Assembly: GCA_964059975.1 (NCBI GenBank)
Contig: CAXKXX010000006.1
Coordinates: 28,763 to 92,762 of the forward strand
Reading direction: 5' to 3'
Source: CAXKXX01 sp964059975
Lineage (GTDB): Bacteria > Pseudomonadota > Gammaproteobacteria > Enterobacterales > Enterobacteriaceae
Length of the DNA: 64,000 nt
Made by a program: the position numbers and the translations under genes. The notes beneath the pieces were generated by a model that saw nothing but the letters and a program-made list of their open reading frames with translations, was not told the DNA's origin and made no database searches. Shown one piece after another: positions 38,485-49,506 of this stretch. The stretch's first letter is position 1; every line of letters begins with the position of its first letter.

Positions 38485-41067
38485 TTAATCCACTATTAGG
38501 TTAAGCAATTTTCCTGGAATATAGATTACTTTACGAATTGTTACTCCATTCAGATATTTGGATATTAAATGTTCTTTGGCTGCGCAGGTGTACACTTGTT
38601 CTTCGGTTGCACAACTTGCTACGGTGATTGTTGCGCGGACTTTTCCGTTAACTTGCACTACGACTAATTTAAAATCTTCGGTTGTGGCTTGTACGTCGGC
38701 TACGGGCCAGTGTGCATTATCAATATCACCTTTCCCGCCCAACTCTCTCCATAGAACAAAGCTTATATGTGGGGCGAACGGATAAAGCATACACGTAACG
38801 GCTAGTAGTCCTTCTTGAAGTAAAGCGCGATCTTGTGTGCTTTCCTGTGATGCTCGCGTTAGCTTATTTATTAGATCCATAACGGCAGCGATCGCGGTGT
38901 TAAAGCTTTGTCTGCGTCCGATATCGTCATTCACTTTGACTATAGTTTTATGTAGATAGCACCGTAACCTTTTTTGATCTTTATTCAATATCGTGAGATC
39001 TAAAGGTTTTACTGTTCCCTTTTTCAAATGGTTATATGTCAGACTCCAGACGCGTTTCAAAAATCGATGTGCCCCTTTCACGCCTGATTCTTTCCATTCT
39101 AGTGCCATTTCAACCGGCGAGGAGAACATTATAAATAAACGCACCGTATCTGCGCCATACTTCTCTACTATTTCTTGCGGGTCTATACCGTTGTTTTTCG
39201 ATTTAGACATTTTTCTCATTCCGGCATAGATTAATTTGTGTCCCAGTGAGTCTACTGCTTTGAGAATGCGACCTTTTTCATCATATTTAATCGCGACATT
39301 TTTTGGAGAGACCCATATGCGATCACCATCTGTCCCGGTGTAATAGAAAGCATCCGATAGCACCATACCTTGACATAAAAGACGCGATGCTGGCTCGTCA
39401 GAGCCTACCAAGCCAATATCGCGCATCAATTTGTGGAAGAAACGAAAATACATCAAGTGCATAATGGCATGTTCGATGCCGCCGATATATTGATCTACAG
39501 GAAGCCAATAATTAGCGGCGATTGGATTTAACATGCCGTCATGATACTGTGGGCAAGTATAACGTGCGTAATACCAGGACGATTCCATGAACGTGTCAAA
39601 TGTATCGGTTTCACGCAATGCAACTTGTCCGTAGCTATGGGTTTTTTTCCATTCAGAATTATTTTTAATGGGGCTCTCTACACCTTGCATCACCACATCT
39701 TCTGGAAGTATCACTGGTAGCTGATCCTCGGGCGTGGGTAGTACCGTATCATCTTCTAACGTCACCATGGGAATTGGTGTGCCCCAATAGCGCTGACGGG
39801 AGACGCTCCAATCATGCAAACGATAGTGGACTTTGTGTTGAGCTACGCCAATAGTGATTAATTTATGAGCAACGTCATTTATTTCATCTTGTTTATCAAG
39901 CCGATCATGTTGACTCGAGTTTAATAATATATTTTTTGGGGTTATGCTTGTAGTGTACTTATTTATCTTCTTATCATGGCAGTGTAGTGCGATCGGGATC
40001 TCTGACAAGTGATTCCGATTACTCAGATCCTGATCGTTCTGATTAGGATCTGAGATCACTATCAATGTACTGCTACTATATTCTGTAGGTGCAAAATTGA
40101 CTGCCCAAATTGGCAATCGCTTTCCGCTCAGGGGGTGAGTCACAAATAACCCAGTCGGCATGCCGTACTTATCTTTTTTTGATTTTTGGGCCTCAGAGAC
40201 ATTTATATTATTATAAATTTGAATAAATGTAGCCAGTTTTGCGTTATTCCTCGAGATTTTCTGGACTAGAGGATGGTCTATAAACACGGCTACATGGGTG
40301 GCTTTCATAATAGTATCAGAATGTTGCGCATAGACTGTCAGCTTCTGATCGCTACCATTAACTGCAAAGGTAATATCTAGACCTCTAGAACGCCCAATCC
40401 AGTTACGCTGCATAGTTTTGACCTGATCAGGCCATCCTTTTAGGTTATCTAGATCGTTAAGTAGTTGATCTGCGTAGTCGGTAATTTTAATAAACCATTG
40501 AGGAATCTCTCTGCGCTCTACCTTGGTATCACAGCGCCAACATCTTCCTTCAATAACTTGTTCGTTAGCTAATACAGTCAAATCGCATGGGCACCAGTTT
40601 ACTGCTGCAGTTTTCTTGTAAACTAATTTTTTTTTGTAGAGCTTAATGAAGAACCACTGTTCCCAACGGTAGTACTCGGGCTGGCATGTCGCGATCTCGC
40701 GATCCCAATCATAGCCAAAGCCTAATAATTTTAATTGATGCTTCATATGTTGAATATTTTCATAAGTCCACGTAGCTGGTGCAATACAATTTTTTATCGC
40801 AGCATTTTCCGCGGGGAGACCAAAAGCATCCCAACCGATAGGTTGTAGTACATTTTTACCAAGTAGACGCTGATATCGTGATATGACGTCGCCGATAGTA
40901 TAATTGCGAACATGCCCCATATGTAAATTTCCAGAAGGGTACGGGAGCATAGATAAACAGTAGTATTTTTCTTTATCGGGATCTTCAATAACCTTAAAAG
41001 TTTTTTTTTCTTGCCAGTGAAGCTGAACGCTCGACTCTATGTCTTTTGAATAGTATTCTTCTTGCAT
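38485..41067 (-). CDS. leuS: Leucyl-tRNA synthetase LeuS
   Basis: Class I synthetase charging tRNA-Leu. The 860 residues equal the E. coli length. HIGH motif in [19 protein letters not shown] near residue 42, zinc-domain cysteines CPCDLTVL and CWRCD, CP1 editing domain in the middle, and KMSKS in [13 protein letters not shown] near residue 617. It heads leuS-lptE-holA-nadD on the minus strand. One cognate tRNA, tRNA-Leu(UAG), is also in the window. Parts of the editing domain (residues about 290-390) look more divergent than the rest. Confidence 0.98.
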   Translation of the reverse strand: MQEEYYSKDIESSVQLHWQEKKTFKVIEDPDKEKYYCLSMLPYPSGNLHMGHVRNYTIGDVISRYQRLLGKNVLQPIGWDAFGLPAENAAIKNCIAPATWTYENIQHMKHQLKLLGFGYDWDREIATCQPEYYRWEQWFFIKLYKKKLVYKKTAAVNWCPCDLTVLANEQVIEGRCWRCDTKVERREIPQWFIKITDYADQLLNDLDNLKGWPDQVKTMQRNWIGRSRGLDITFAVNGSDQKLTVYAQHSDTIMKATHVAVFIDHPLVQKISRNNAKLATFIQIYNNINVSEAQKSKKDKYGMPTGLFVTHPLSGKRLPIWAVNFAPTEYSSSTLIVISDPNQNDQDLSNRNHLSEIPIALHCHDKKINKYTTSITPKNILLNSSQHDRLDKQDEINDVAHKLITIGVAQHKVHYRLHDWSVSRQRYWGTPIPMVTLEDDTVLPTPEDQLPVILPEDVVMQGVESPIKNNSEWKKTHSYGQVALRETDTFDTFMESSWYYARYTCPQYHDGMLNPIAANYWLPVDQYIGGIEHAIMHLMYFRFFHKLMRDIGLVGSDEPASRLLCQGMVLSDAFYYTGTDGDRIWVSPKNVAIKYDEKGRILKAVDSLGHKLIYAGMRKMSKSKNNGIDPQEIVEKYGADTVRLFIMFSSPVEMALEWKESGVKGAHRFLKRVWSLTYNHLKKGTVKPLDLTILNKDQKRLRCYLHKTIVKVNDDIGRRQSFNTAIAAVMDLINKLTRASQESTQDRALLQEGLLAVTCMLYPFAPHISFVLWRELGGKGDIDNAHWPVADVQATTEDFKLVVVQVNGKVRATITVASCATEEQVYTCAAKEHLISKYLNGVTIRKVIYIPGKLLNLIVD

Positions 41068-41354
41068 GTTGGTCGATGACTCTTTAATTAAAACTATTAT
41101 TGCATTTGAAGATAATGCAACGAGGATGTACGATACTTAAATTTATATCTTATGATACCCGATCTCGTCGTCAAACAACAATGTCCGACGATTGTGATGG
41201 CGGATTAGACGCTTGATAAAAGATAGGATATGTCAAAAATATTTGGGATACTACACTGAAAATAATGAGAATACCGCGGTACTGGTACTTACGGACGTAG
41301 GGCCCATCTTATTTAAGCTATTTTATTTACTATTTTACTTCGATGCAATTATAT

Positions 41355-42902
41355 CTAGTTTTGACGGTCAATTATTGCCACCAAGGCAACTAGTAATAAA
41401 ATAATAATCCATAATAAAGTAGAACCAAAGTAAGCGTAGGGTGTGACTCCGGTAGCTGGAGCGACTTTCATCGACAAAACAGTGCTCTTAAACTGAGGGA
41501 TTTCGGCGATCACCTCACCATTAGCGTCTATTACTGCACTCACGCCGTTGTTAGTGCTACGAAGCAAAGGGCGACCTAATTCGAGCGCCCGCATTCGGGC
41601 CATCTGTAAGTGTTGCCACGGGCCAATAGATTGACCGAACCAAGCGTCATTAGAAAGAGTTAATAAAAACCCGGTATCTGGACGAAAATTGGTCCGTAAG
41701 TGATGACCTAATACAATCTCGTAGCAAATAGCGACGGTCACTCGATTGCCCAAGACACGGAGCTGAGGCTGAATATTATTGCCTTGGCTGAAAGAAGACA
41801 TTGGTAGATTGAAGAATGGAGCTAAAGGTCGCAATAGCGATTCAAATGGTACAAATTCACCAAATGGCACTAAATAACGCTTATTATAGCGATCTTTAGC
41901 CGGGTATCTGTAGGGCGTGGATTCCCCTAATACTATGACGCTATTATAGATCCGTTGTCCTTTTGAGGTCTTTCGCATATCAAGAATACCCGTGATTAAT
42001 CGACTATTTTTTGTGCGCATCTGTTCGTCTAGTATCGTTAAGAGGGTCTTTTGACTAGATTCATAATCTGGAATGGCAGACTCTGGCCATATGATAATCT
42101 GAGCCCTTCCTATATACGGCATTGTTTTATTTAAATAAGTTTGTAGCGTATCCTCAAGAGTTTTTGAAGACCACTTTATAGACTGAGATATATTGCCTTG
42201 TACAATGGCAATGCTTGTTGCTTTTTCGGGTAGTGGGGTAAAGTAGCGCCATTGGCCTAGCAGTAGCGAGGGTAGCCATAAGAGCACAACAGCGATTGTC
42301 ATAGGCGCCATGCGCAATTTTTGGTTGACTCCGTACACTAAAAGACCGGAGATAGTTACTAGCATAAAAGTTATAGCATCAACTCCCAAAAGGGGCGCTA
42401 TACCTTTTAAGGGTCCATTAATTTGGCTATATCCAAATTGTAACCAGGGGAATCCGGTTAATACCCATCCACGAAGGCACTCAGTTATCTGCCAAAAAAT
42501 AGGAGCCGCGATTGTTAGCCTCCACCAACGCGTAGCCGGGTAGAAGCGCGCCAACAACCATGCGAACAAACCAGTATATAGAGATAGGTAAGCAACAAAC
42601 AATGCCACCAGGAAAACATTAATAATCAGCGGCATGCCACCGAAATTAGATATACTGACATACAGCCAGCTAATACCGCTACCGAATAAACCTAATCCCC
42701 AGAGGAAGCCGAGTATGGAAGATTGACTGGAAGTACGATTCAGGGTTACCGACAGCAATCCAAAGAGCGAGACGATAGCTGCCGGCCAGATATCGTAGGG
42801 CGAAAATGATAGCGTACCTGTGGCGCCAGATATTACTGCTATTGGAGCCCGAATCTTTTGGTGCTCGATATAGGGGTGAGCTATCTTAGGTATTTTGGCC
42901 AC
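41355..42902 (-). CDS. lnt: Apolipoprotein N-acyltransferase Lnt
   Basis: Adds the third acyl chain to the N-terminal cysteine of lipoproteins, a prerequisite for Lol sorting. 515 residues (E. coli 512). Several N-terminal hydrophobic segments are followed by a carbon-nitrogen hydrolase domain from about residue 230: catalytic Glu in [12 protein letters not shown], Lys in [11 protein letters not shown] and Cys in [12 protein letters not shown], plus TLSNDAWFG. It overlaps corC by 17 nt, as a coupled pair. Confidence 0.97.
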   Translation of the reverse strand: MAKIPKIAHPYIEHQKIRAPIAVISGATGTLSFSPYDIWPAAIVSLFGLLSVTLNRTSSQSSILGFLWGLGLFGSGISWLYVSISNFGGMPLIINVFLVALFVAYLSLYTGLFAWLLARFYPATRWWRLTIAAPIFWQITECLRGWVLTGFPWLQFGYSQINGPLKGIAPLLGVDAITFMLVTISGLLVYGVNQKLRMAPMTIAVVLLWLPSLLLGQWRYFTPLPEKATSIAIVQGNISQSIKWSSKTLEDTLQTYLNKTMPYIGRAQIIIWPESAIPDYESSQKTLLTILDEQMRTKNSRLITGILDMRKTSKGQRIYNSVIVLGESTPYRYPAKDRYNKRYLVPFGEFVPFESLLRPLAPFFNLPMSSFSQGNNIQPQLRVLGNRVTVAICYEIVLGHHLRTNFRPDTGFLLTLSNDAWFGQSIGPWQHLQMARMRALELGRPLLRSTNNGVSAVIDANGEVIAEIPQFKSTVLSMKVAPATGVTPYAYFGSTLLWIIILLLVALVAIIDRQN

Positions 42903-43806
42903 ACTCTTCTGATTTCTCTGATAGAAAATCGTCTGGAATTTTCACATGAACCTGAATAATTCGTCGGCTATCAGCCATTACAACTTTAAATAGATAGCCT
43001 TCAATTTCAATAGTTTCGCCGCGTGCAGGTAGGTGACCAAATGCCTGCATGACTAAGCCTCCGATAGTATCGACTTCATCGTTACTAAAATGGGTCTTAA
43101 AAGCTTTATTAAAGTCTTCGATCGGCGATAATGCACGTACGGTATATACGTAGCGACTTAATTGTCGGATATCTAGATCTTCTTCTTCATCATCATATTC
43201 ATCTTCAATTTCTCCGACTATTAACTCCAGAATATCTTCAATAGTAACCAAACCAGATACACCGCCGAATTCGTCAATAACAATCGCCATATGATAACGC
43301 TGAGAACGGAATTCTTTTAGCATCCGATCAACCCGCTTACTTTCTGGTACAACTACTACTGGGCGTAACATTTTATCAATTATGAAGGGATCGGCATCAG
43401 TACGCATGAATGGTAGTAAATCTTTAGCCATTAAAATACCTTCAATATGATCCTTATCTTCGCTGATCACCGGGAATCGAGAGTGGGCGGACCCAACAAT
43501 CACGTCTAGGCACTCTTCTAGGTGCTGGTTGCGTTTAAGTGTGACCATTTGAGACCGTGGAATCATAATATCTCGTACGCGCTGCTCCGCGATATCCATC
43601 ACCCCTTCTAGCATGTTTCGAGTATCCGGATCAATTAGGTCATTTTGTTCGGAATCACGGATTAGTTCTACCAGATCGCCGCGGTTTTTAGGCTCACCGT
43701 AGAATAGATGGTTAAGAATAAGCGCAAAAAACCCCTTCTTGGAGGGGGGGCTCTCACTGCTAGATGAATAGTCGTCGCTCATCGTGTTTTGATTACAGTC
43801 ACTCAT
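42886..43806 (-). CDS. corC: CBS-domain protein CorC (YbeX)
   Basis: Cytosolic protein with paired CBS domains ([13 protein letters not shown] near residue 80 to [22 protein letters not shown] near residue 210) and a C-terminal CorC/HlyC domain. It is linked to magnesium/cobalt efflux and, through synteny with ybeY and ybeZ, to ribosome quality. 306 residues from the first ATG; starting at the second (43782) gives 298, closer to E. coli (292). It overlaps lnt. Confidence 0.95.
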   Translation of the reverse strand: MSDCNQNTMSDDYSSSSESPPSKKGFFALILNHLFYGEPKNRGDLVELIRDSEQNDLIDPDTRNMLEGVMDIAEQRVRDIMIPRSQMVTLKRNQHLEECLDVIVGSAHSRFPVISEDKDHIEGILMAKDLLPFMRTDADPFIIDKMLRPVVVVPESKRVDRMLKEFRSQRYHMAIVIDEFGGVSGLVTIEDILELIVGEIEDEYDDEEEDLDIRQLSRYVYTVRALSPIEDFNKAFKTHFSNDEVDTIGGLVMQAFGHLPARGETIEIEGYLFKVVMADSRRIIQVHVKIPDDFLSEKSEECGQNT

Positions 43807-43864
43807 GTTGGAGTTAAAAGGCGCCAGCCGCGGCCTGAGCGGAGGCTTTCGGGACAGTCTAGTG

Positions 43865-44338
43865 TCAGACGGGGTATTTTTCTAAAAAATATGGATCAGG
43901 ATAGCCCAGACCTTGCATTATTTCGGTTTCTAAGTACTCCATTTTTTCGGCTTCATCATCTTTGCAGTGATCATAGCCTAACAGATGAAGACTGCCGTGG
44001 ACAACCATATGTGCCCAGTGCGCCTCGAGCGTTTTCCCCTGCTCGAAGGCTTCTTTTTTAACTACTTGCCGACAGATGATTAAGTCGCCAAGTAATGAGA
44101 GACCGATGTACTTTGGTATCTCGCATGGAAAGGATAGCACGTTAGTTGGTTTATCTTTGCCACGATAGGTTAGATTCAGCTCTTTACTTTCGGCTTCATC
44201 AGTAATTCGTACTGTTACTTCGGTCTCTTGCTGAAACTCTGAGAGTACGGACTCTAGCCAGCGCTGAAAGTCAGATTTATGCGGAATATGATTAGTATCT
44301 TCACAAGAAATTTGTAAATTTAAGATTACTTGGCTCAT
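43865..44338 (-). CDS. ybeY: Endoribonuclease YbeY
   Basis: Zinc-dependent single-strand RNase needed for 16S rRNA 3'-end maturation and ribosome quality control. The ATG at 44338 gives [14 protein letters not shown] and 157 residues (E. coli 155); the frame is open 29 codons upstream but without homology. The metal site [15 protein letters not shown] (HxxxHxxxxxH) is near residues 112-126, and [13 protein letters not shown] is conserved. Its usual upstream partner ybeZ is absent as an intact gene. Confidence 0.97.
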   Translation of the reverse strand: MSQVILNLQISCEDTNHIPHKSDFQRWLESVLSEFQQETEVTVRITDEAESKELNLTYRGKDKPTNVLSFPCEIPKYIGLSLLGDLIICRQVVKKEAFEQGKTLEAHWAHMVVHGSLHLLGYDHCKDDEAEKMEYLETEIMQGLGYPDPYFLEKYPV

Positions 44339-44523
44339 GCTTTTTCTCTCTTTGAATGCCGATTCCTCGGGGCGTGTGCCGATCGGTAATCGTGTCTTTT
44401 TATTTTTCTGGCAGCTCCCCTGCATGGGATATCTAAATAGTGACTAAAAGACTCGCAATCTGGCTAGGTATCACCTCTTTTCTACAGAATCAATGAAAAA
44501 TCGGACTTTGTTTCTAAGATCCC

Positions 44524-44610
44524 TTCTGCTGCCAGAGCAGTCTCTAGATTTTGATTATGCAGTTAGTGTATCTGGCTTACTTAACCGATGAACGGGTTTT
44601 GAATCAAAGT
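44524..44610 (-). pseudogene. ybeZ: Possible remnant of the 3' end of ybeZ (PhoH-like ATPase)
   Basis: In E. coli ybeZ lies between miaB and ybeY. Here the minus strand shows FDSKPVHRLSKPDTLTA in one frame, resembling FHSEDVVRHPVVARIVNA of YbeZ, and then LETALAAEGILETKSDF in another, resembling its charged tail KAALAAERKREEQEQK. Order and spacing to ybeY are right. The match is short and judged by eye. Confidence 0.25.
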
Positions 44611-44672
44611 CGATGCATCTTGAGAGGCAGGCGTCGTTCGTTGATAATATTCTAGCTCTGTAATGCACATAT

Positions 44673-44696
44673 CATTTAGCGTAACATTTAGCGTAA
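44673..44696. repeat. Exact tandem duplication of a 12-mer
   Basis: CATTTAGCGTAA occurs twice back to back; a third related piece, AACGTAAGATGG, follows at 44708-44719 and repeats the sequence GCGTAAGATGG at 44691-44701. Confidence 0.9.
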
Positions 44697-46126
44697 GATG
44701 GAGCTCTAACGTAAGATGGGATCCGTATGAATGAAAAGCTGAGTTAATCTTGAGGGCTCTGCCCTATCAGATTCTGTCTGGGATCAGCGATTAATGTTTC
44801 TCAGAGAGAGCAATACAAGGGAAAAGTAAAAAAAATCAATATTTTGATTTAAACTGTTTTTTATAAATCTCAGGTTCTTGGTAATTACAGTCATTAGATT
44901 GTCATTAAATATGATCTCGTCTGGAATCGGAGCCAGAGATCTGATTTTTTCTAATATGGCATTTGGCCCATGAAGTTTAACGCTATTGCTTTTAGCATTT
45001 AAGGTAAAAGACTCCTGGCCAAACTTTATATATGTATTTAGAAAATTACCTTAGCTCTAAACTATTTGTTTAATTGCTAGATAAGCTCACCATGAATCGA
45101 TATCGAAGAGCGATCTCGAGTCCCTGTTCGTTATCAAGATATAAATTTATATCTGTCTGTAAATGACATGATGGCTTTCCGTCTCTTATGATTAATCCCT
45201 ACTGATGATGGGACAAAACAACTAGACTAAACTGCATATTCTGCTCCTTTCTCGATAGCCGATCGGACCTTAAATTTTTTGATATTGTAATCAAAAGAGG
45301 TGCTGAAATTAAGTAAAGAGTCAATTTTTTAATTTTAAAAACTTATTATGTTATGAAATGTCGCGCTATTCTTGAAGAGTCATCTAAATTTGAGGGAAAG
45401 AACACTATACCCCGTCGAAGGGATACGAGCCTAGCATATCTAAAAATTTATCTAACTGAATATCACGAAAGTTACAAAGCAGGAGAGGCGCATAAAATGA
45501 ATCCATAAAATTCAGTAGAGCGGAGTTTTACGCGCAATCCTTTGAGCTGTCAAAAAAGATTAGTTGGCGTCTCCCATAAGATTTAAGTCGCCCATCAACG
45601 ATAGGTGCTAAAAAGTTGACGAAAAGCCCGTTTGTATTAATTACTATTAATTTTGCACCAATTACTACTAATATAGTAACAGAATCTTCATGGGGTGATA
45701 AACGGGGTATTATAAGGAGCGCTTCTGATCTGTATACGCGCACGATTAGAAGCTGGTGCCATATGTAATTAATGGCATGATCGATATTAGGTAGATACTT
45801 TCTTTAACACTAATATGTAAAATAATCTAACTAATTTTAGTCGTTAAATCTGACCTACGATACACGACCTATTTACGGAATCGAGCCATTTCTTTTGGCT
45901 CGGAATTCTGGCCCCGTTTTTATTTTATTTAGGAGAGAATGTAGCATGATTTCGCCTATTATATGCGAAATAGTACTCTTGGTTGAATAAAAATCTCACT
46001 CCATATTGCTTAATATATGGAAAGAAAGATGTCCTCGGCAGACAAATTCTGCTCAAGCAATAATTATAAGTGCGTAAGCGATATAGGCTGATAGTACAAA
46101 ATAATAGCTGAAGGTTATAAAGTGTT

Positions 46127-46164
46127 AAGTAGTGGGGCTCACGACCATGTAAGCCCCACTACTT
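46127..46164 (-). terminator. 13-bp perfect hairpin that contains the miaB stop codon
   Basis: AAGTAGTGGGGCT (46127-46139) is the exact reverse complement of 46152-46164 with a 12-nt loop. The TAG stop of miaB (46159-46161) lies inside the stem. No U-tract follows on the minus strand. Confidence 0.75.
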
Positions 46165-47490
46165 CGTGCGTATTAGAGTACCGCGCAGCGAGTGACCATA
46201 CACTTTAGTAATTTTTACATCAACGAACTTAGCCACTATCTTTGACGGGCCTTCGAAGTTTACTGTGCGATTGCACTCCGTACGCCCGGTCAACTCCGCC
46301 AAATTTTTACGGGACGCGCCCTCTACTAAAACACGTTGCACGCCACCTAACATTCTACAACTAAACTCTAGCGCCTGCTGTTTAATGCGATCTTGTAAGA
46401 TATACAGACGCTCCTTTTTCTCTTTCTTGCTGACATTGTCAATCATTTCTGCTGCCGGGGTTCCTGGTCGTGGAGAATAGATAAAGCTGAAACTAGAGTC
46501 AAAGTTAACTTCGCCGATTAATTTTAATGTTTTTTCAAAATCTTCCTGTGTCTCTCCAGGAAAACCGATGATAAAGTCTGAGCTGAATTTAATATTTGGC
46601 CGCACCTTACGCAATTTTCGAATGATCGCCTTGTATTCTAGAACGGTATGCCCACGCTTCATTGTGGTCAGAATATAATCCGAACCGCTCTGAACTGGTA
46701 GATGCAAAAAATTGACTAATTTAGGAGTATCTCTATACACTTCGATAATATCATCGGTAAAGTCTATCGGATGACTAGTAGTAAAACGAATCCGATCGAT
46801 TCCATCAATAGCTGCTACCAATCGCAACAATTCGGCGAAGGTACAGATATTTCCATCATAGGCACTACCGCGGTAAGCATTAACATTTTGACCGAGTAGA
46901 TTCACTTCACGAACGCCCCGTGCGGCTAGTTGATTAATTTCAAATAATACGTCAGCGCTTGGTCGGCTTACCTCTTCTCCGCGGGTGTAAGGCACTATAC
47001 AGAAGCTACAATATTTATTACAGCCTTCCATGATCGACACGGGGGCGCACGGTCCTTCAGGCACTAATGTCGGTAGTCGATCAAATTTTTCAATTTCTGG
47101 AAAGCTGATATCGATGATTGGTACGAAAGTTTTTTGTGCACGATTAATCATTTCTGGAAGGCGGTGTAAAGTTTGTGGTCCGAATATTATATCTACGTAA
47201 GGTGCTCGGGTGTAAATATGGTCACCTTCTTGTGAGGCTACGCAACCACCTACTCCGATGATCAAGAATGGATTTTTCTTTTTTAATAATTTCCATCTTC
47301 CCAGCATAGAAAAAACTTTTTCTTCTGCGTTTGCTCGGATCGAACATGTATTCAATAGCAAAATATCTGCTTCCTTGGGATTTTCAGTACATATAAATCC
47401 ATGAGTTTTTATTAGAAGGGATGCAATTTTTGATGAATCATATTCATTCATTTGGCAACCCCATGTTTTGATATGTAGTTTTTTTGTCAT
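46159..47490 (-). CDS. miaB: tRNA-2-methylthio-N6-dimethylallyladenosine synthase MiaB
   Basis: Radical-SAM methylthiotransferase that makes ms2i6A37 in tRNAs reading UNN codons. Domains in order: UPF0004 N-terminal cluster domain ([27 protein letters not shown]), radical-SAM CxxxCxxC in [20 protein letters not shown] near residue 155, and the TRAM domain ending in [11 protein letters not shown]. The ATG at 47490 gives [12 protein letters not shown] and 443 residues; the frame is open ten codons further. It ends about 30 residues earlier than E. coli (474), losing only the tail after TRAM; the stop lies within a perfect hairpin. Confidence 0.96.
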   Translation of the reverse strand: MTKKLHIKTWGCQMNEYDSSKIASLLIKTHGFICTENPKEADILLLNTCSIRANAEEKVFSMLGRWKLLKKKNPFLIIGVGGCVASQEGDHIYTRAPYVDIIFGPQTLHRLPEMINRAQKTFVPIIDISFPEIEKFDRLPTLVPEGPCAPVSIMEGCNKYCSFCIVPYTRGEEVSRPSADVLFEINQLAARGVREVNLLGQNVNAYRGSAYDGNICTFAELLRLVAAIDGIDRIRFTTSHPIDFTDDIIEVYRDTPKLVNFLHLPVQSGSDYILTTMKRGHTVLEYKAIIRKLRKVRPNIKFSSDFIIGFPGETQEDFEKTLKLIGEVNFDSSFSFIYSPRPGTPAAEMIDNVSKKEKKERLYILQDRIKQQALEFSCRMLGGVQRVLVEGASRKNLAELTGRTECNRTVNFEGPSKIVAKFVDVKITKVYGHSLRGTLIRTK

Positions 47491-47727
47491 TGATTTACCG
47501 TTTCTCAGTAGAGAAATCATTTTATGCTAATACATATAGAACACATCAAGTATTCAAATTATTTAATAACATTACGATTATCGAAGATAGGTAACATATA
47601 TTATTAAGGATAGATTAAAAGTTTATTTTGATTAAATTAATCGGAAGGTCTGATGTTTTAGATAATCTAAATTTTATATAAAAAGTAGTACTTAACGCAC
47701 TATACTTTATTAATTATACTCTATTAA

Positions 47728-48912
47728 ATGAAACATACCTCTCAAAAAAAGTATGACATAGTAATAATTGGTGGTGGAATGATTGGGGCAGCCGCTGCCT
47801 TGGCTTTAGCGCAATCGGGCTGGTTAGTAGCGGTGATAGAGCATCAAGAGCTGCAGACGTTTAAGGTAGGAGATCCACCCGACTTGCGGATCTCGTCTAT
47901 AAGCTACACTTCAGTCAATCTGTTAAAGCAATTAGGGGTATGGCCAACAGGAACGGTAGCACATACCGCCCCCTACCGACGATTAGAGGCCTGGGAGTGG
48001 AAGTCGTCACGCCTAATATTTGATGCAGACTCTCTCGGATTGTCGGAGCTAGGTTTTATGATAGAAAATCGAATTTTAAAATTCGCATTGCGGCAAAATT
48101 TAATGCAATGCGATAGCCTTGAATTCTACTGTCCGGCTCGGATCCAATCACTCTATCGACTAGATGAAGTGTGGCGTTTAATCTTAGATAGTGCAGAAAA
48201 TTTGGAGGCACGCTTAATTCTAGGAACAGATGGCGCGCACTCACAGGTTCGTCGCTTAGCTGCCATTGGCAGTGATGGTTGGGAGTCCCGAAAGTCCTGT
48301 ATGCTAATAACTGTCAATACTGAACTGCCACAACAGGACGTTACATGGCAGCAGTTTTTCCCATCCGGCGCACGCGCCTTTCTGCCTTTATGTGATCAAT
48401 GGGCTTCGCTGGTATGGTATGAAAGAACGGAACGCATCCGCCAATTGCAGTCCATGCCACTATTCATGCTAGAAAATGAAATTGCTCTAGCCTTCCCAGA
48501 ACGACTAGGAAAAGTTAAGGCATGTGCCACTGGATCCTTCCAGATATCGCGCAGGCATGCGCACCGTTATGTATTGCCAGGTTTAGTATTATTAGGGGAC
48601 GCGGCACATACTATTAACCCTTTAGTAGGGCAGGGGGTAAATCTAGGCTATCGGGACGTATACGTCTTACTTCAGGTTTTAAATGAGGCACGAGAGCAAG
48701 GTGAAGACTGGAGCGCTGAATCTACCTTAATGCGCTATCAGCGCCAAAGGCGCTACGATAATTTAATGATGCAGGGCATGACGGATTTGATTGATGGCAT
48801 TTTTAGCAACAATCTGATGCCGCTAAGTCTGGCACGTAATCTAGCACTCATGGGCATACAGCGTTCGGCTGCGCTAAAAACGCAAATACTTAGGTATGCT
48901 ATAGGCTTATAG
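47728..48912 (+). CDS. ubiF: Ubiquinone biosynthesis FAD monooxygenase UbiF
   Basis: Hydroxylates C-6 of the benzoquinone ring in aerobic ubiquinone synthesis. The 394 residues compare with 391 in E. coli. FAD-binding motifs: N-terminal GGGMIGAAAALALA, the middle LGTDGAHSQVRRLA, and GDAAHTINPLVGQGVNLGYRD near residue 291. The family includes UbiH and VisC; position next to the tRNA cluster, opposite miaB, as in E. coli, identifies it as UbiF. No clear ribosome-binding site before the ATG. Implies aerobic respiration. Confidence 0.93.
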   Translation: MKHTSQKKYDIVIIGGGMIGAAAALALAQSGWLVAVIEHQELQTFKVGDPPDLRISSISYTSVNLLKQLGVWPTGTVAHTAPYRRLEAWEWKSSRLIFDADSLGLSELGFMIENRILKFALRQNLMQCDSLEFYCPARIQSLYRLDEVWRLILDSAENLEARLILGTDGAHSQVRRLAAIGSDGWESRKSCMLITVNTELPQQDVTWQQFFPSGARAFLPLCDQWASLVWYERTERIRQLQSMPLFMLENEIALAFPERLGKVKACATGSFQISRRHAHRYVLPGLVLLGDAAHTINPLVGQGVNLGYRDVYVLLQVLNEAREQGEDWSAESTLMRYQRQRRYDNLMMQGMTDLIDGIFSNNLMPLSLARNLALMGIQRSAALKTQILRYAIGL

Positions 48913-48976
48913 TACGATCGGTCGGTGTAATCAAGCCAACTTTTTAGATTCCTTTTGAATGCTCGAGAAAGATGGA

Positions 48977-48993
48977 TTCGAGTCATACTCGAA
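48977..48993 (-). terminator. Terminator-like hairpin after the tRNA operon
   Basis: TTCGAGT (48977-48983) pairs with ACTCGAA (48987-48993) with a 3-nt loop, 13 bp beyond the last tRNA; an outer GAAAG/CTTTC pair extends it. On the minus strand it is followed by TCCATCTTTCT, weakly U-rich. Confidence 0.5.
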
Positions 48994-49006
48994 AAGGCTT
49001 TCTAGT

Positions 49007-49081
49007 TGGCTGGGACGCCAGGATTCGAACCTGGGTGTGCTGGCATCAGAAACCAGAGCCTTACCGCTTGGCTACGCCCCA
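49007..49081 (-). tRNA. glnV: tRNA-Gln (anticodon CUG)
   Basis: 75 nt with encoded CCA. Acceptor stem TGGGGCG/CGTCCCA, D arm GCC...GGC, anticodon stem CTGGT/GCCAG with loop TTCTGAT, T arm CCAGG-TTCGAAT-CCTGG, discriminator G. The U1-A72 pair and anticodon are glutamine identity elements. Last of a four-tRNA operon whose order (Leu, Gln, Met, Gln) matches the E. coli metT operon with genes removed. Confidence 0.96.
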
Positions 49082-49089
49082 ATAGTTAG

Positions 49090-49163
49090 TGGCTACGACG
49101 GGATTTGAACCTGTGACCCCATCATTATGAGTGATGTGCTCTAACCGTCTGAGCTACGTAGCC
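49090..49163 (-). tRNA. metU: tRNA-Met, elongator (anticodon CAU), CCA not encoded
   Basis: Acceptor stem GGCTACG/CGTAGCC, anticodon loop CTCATAA, T arm ACAGG-TTCAAAT-CCCGT, discriminator A. It lacks the initiator C1-A72 mismatch and GGG-CCC anticodon stem, and matches the E. coli metT/metU sequence. After the discriminator comes CTAAC, so CCA must be added by nucleotidyltransferase, unlike the other three tRNAs here. Confidence 0.96.
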
Positions 49164-49203
49164 ATTGCTAATGCTATTTTTACTTCTGTGATGCATGGGG
49201 CCG

Positions 49204-49278
49204 TGGCTGGGGTACCTGGATTCGAACCAGGGAGTGCCGGTATCAAAAACCGGTGCCTTACCACTTGGCGATACCCCA
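49204..49278 (-). tRNA. glnU: tRNA-Gln (anticodon UUG)
   Basis: 75 nt with encoded CCA. Acceptor TGGGGTA/TACCCCA, anticodon loop TTTTGAT, T arm CCTGG-TTCGAAT-CCAGG. Corresponds to E. coli glnU/glnW; only one copy is kept. With the CUG isoacceptor both glutamine codons are served locally. Confidence 0.96.
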
Positions 49279-49307
49279 TGGGGTTTGGCGGTGATCATTC
49301 AAAGATT

Positions 49308-49392
49308 TGGTGCGGGAGGCGAGACTCGAACTCGCACGCCTTTCGGTGCCAGAACCTAAATCTGGTGCGTCTACCAATTTCGCCACTCCCGC
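49308..49392 (-). tRNA. leuW: tRNA-Leu (anticodon UAG)
   Basis: 85 nt with encoded CCA and a long variable arm, class II. Acceptor GCGGGAG/CTCCCGC, anticodon loop TTTAGGT, T arm GCGAG-TTCGAGT-CTCGC, discriminator A. Nearly identical to E. coli leuW. First gene of the operon since metT is absent. Confidence 0.96.
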
Positions 49393-49506
49393 AAAATATT
49401 AGATCTGAGAGTTGAGATTTAAATAAACTTTTAATGTTTTCATAATTAAAGTTTTCCTACTTAGGGGGCGTATCTTTTTTCAAAAAAATATAGGATTTGA
49501 TTACTT

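Larger units (their letters stand above)
44339..46158. other. Spacer ybeY-miaB where ybeZ is missing
   Basis: About 1.8 kb, with the possible ybeZ tail at 44524-44610. It also contains a tandem 12-mer (44673-44696), an 88-codon minus-strand frame without a start codon (44784-45050), and a 71-codon frame (45528-45743) of unknown family. Nothing else was recognised. Confidence 0.5.

Noticed and set aside
45528..45743. 71-codon minus-strand frame as a ybeZ fragment
   Set aside because: No Walker A or other PhoH motif is present; position alone does not support it.
49131..49415. 94-codon plus-strand frame with text such as GVPGFEPGSAG
   Set aside because: This is the well-known antisense reading of tRNA genes; it overlaps three of the tRNAs listed.
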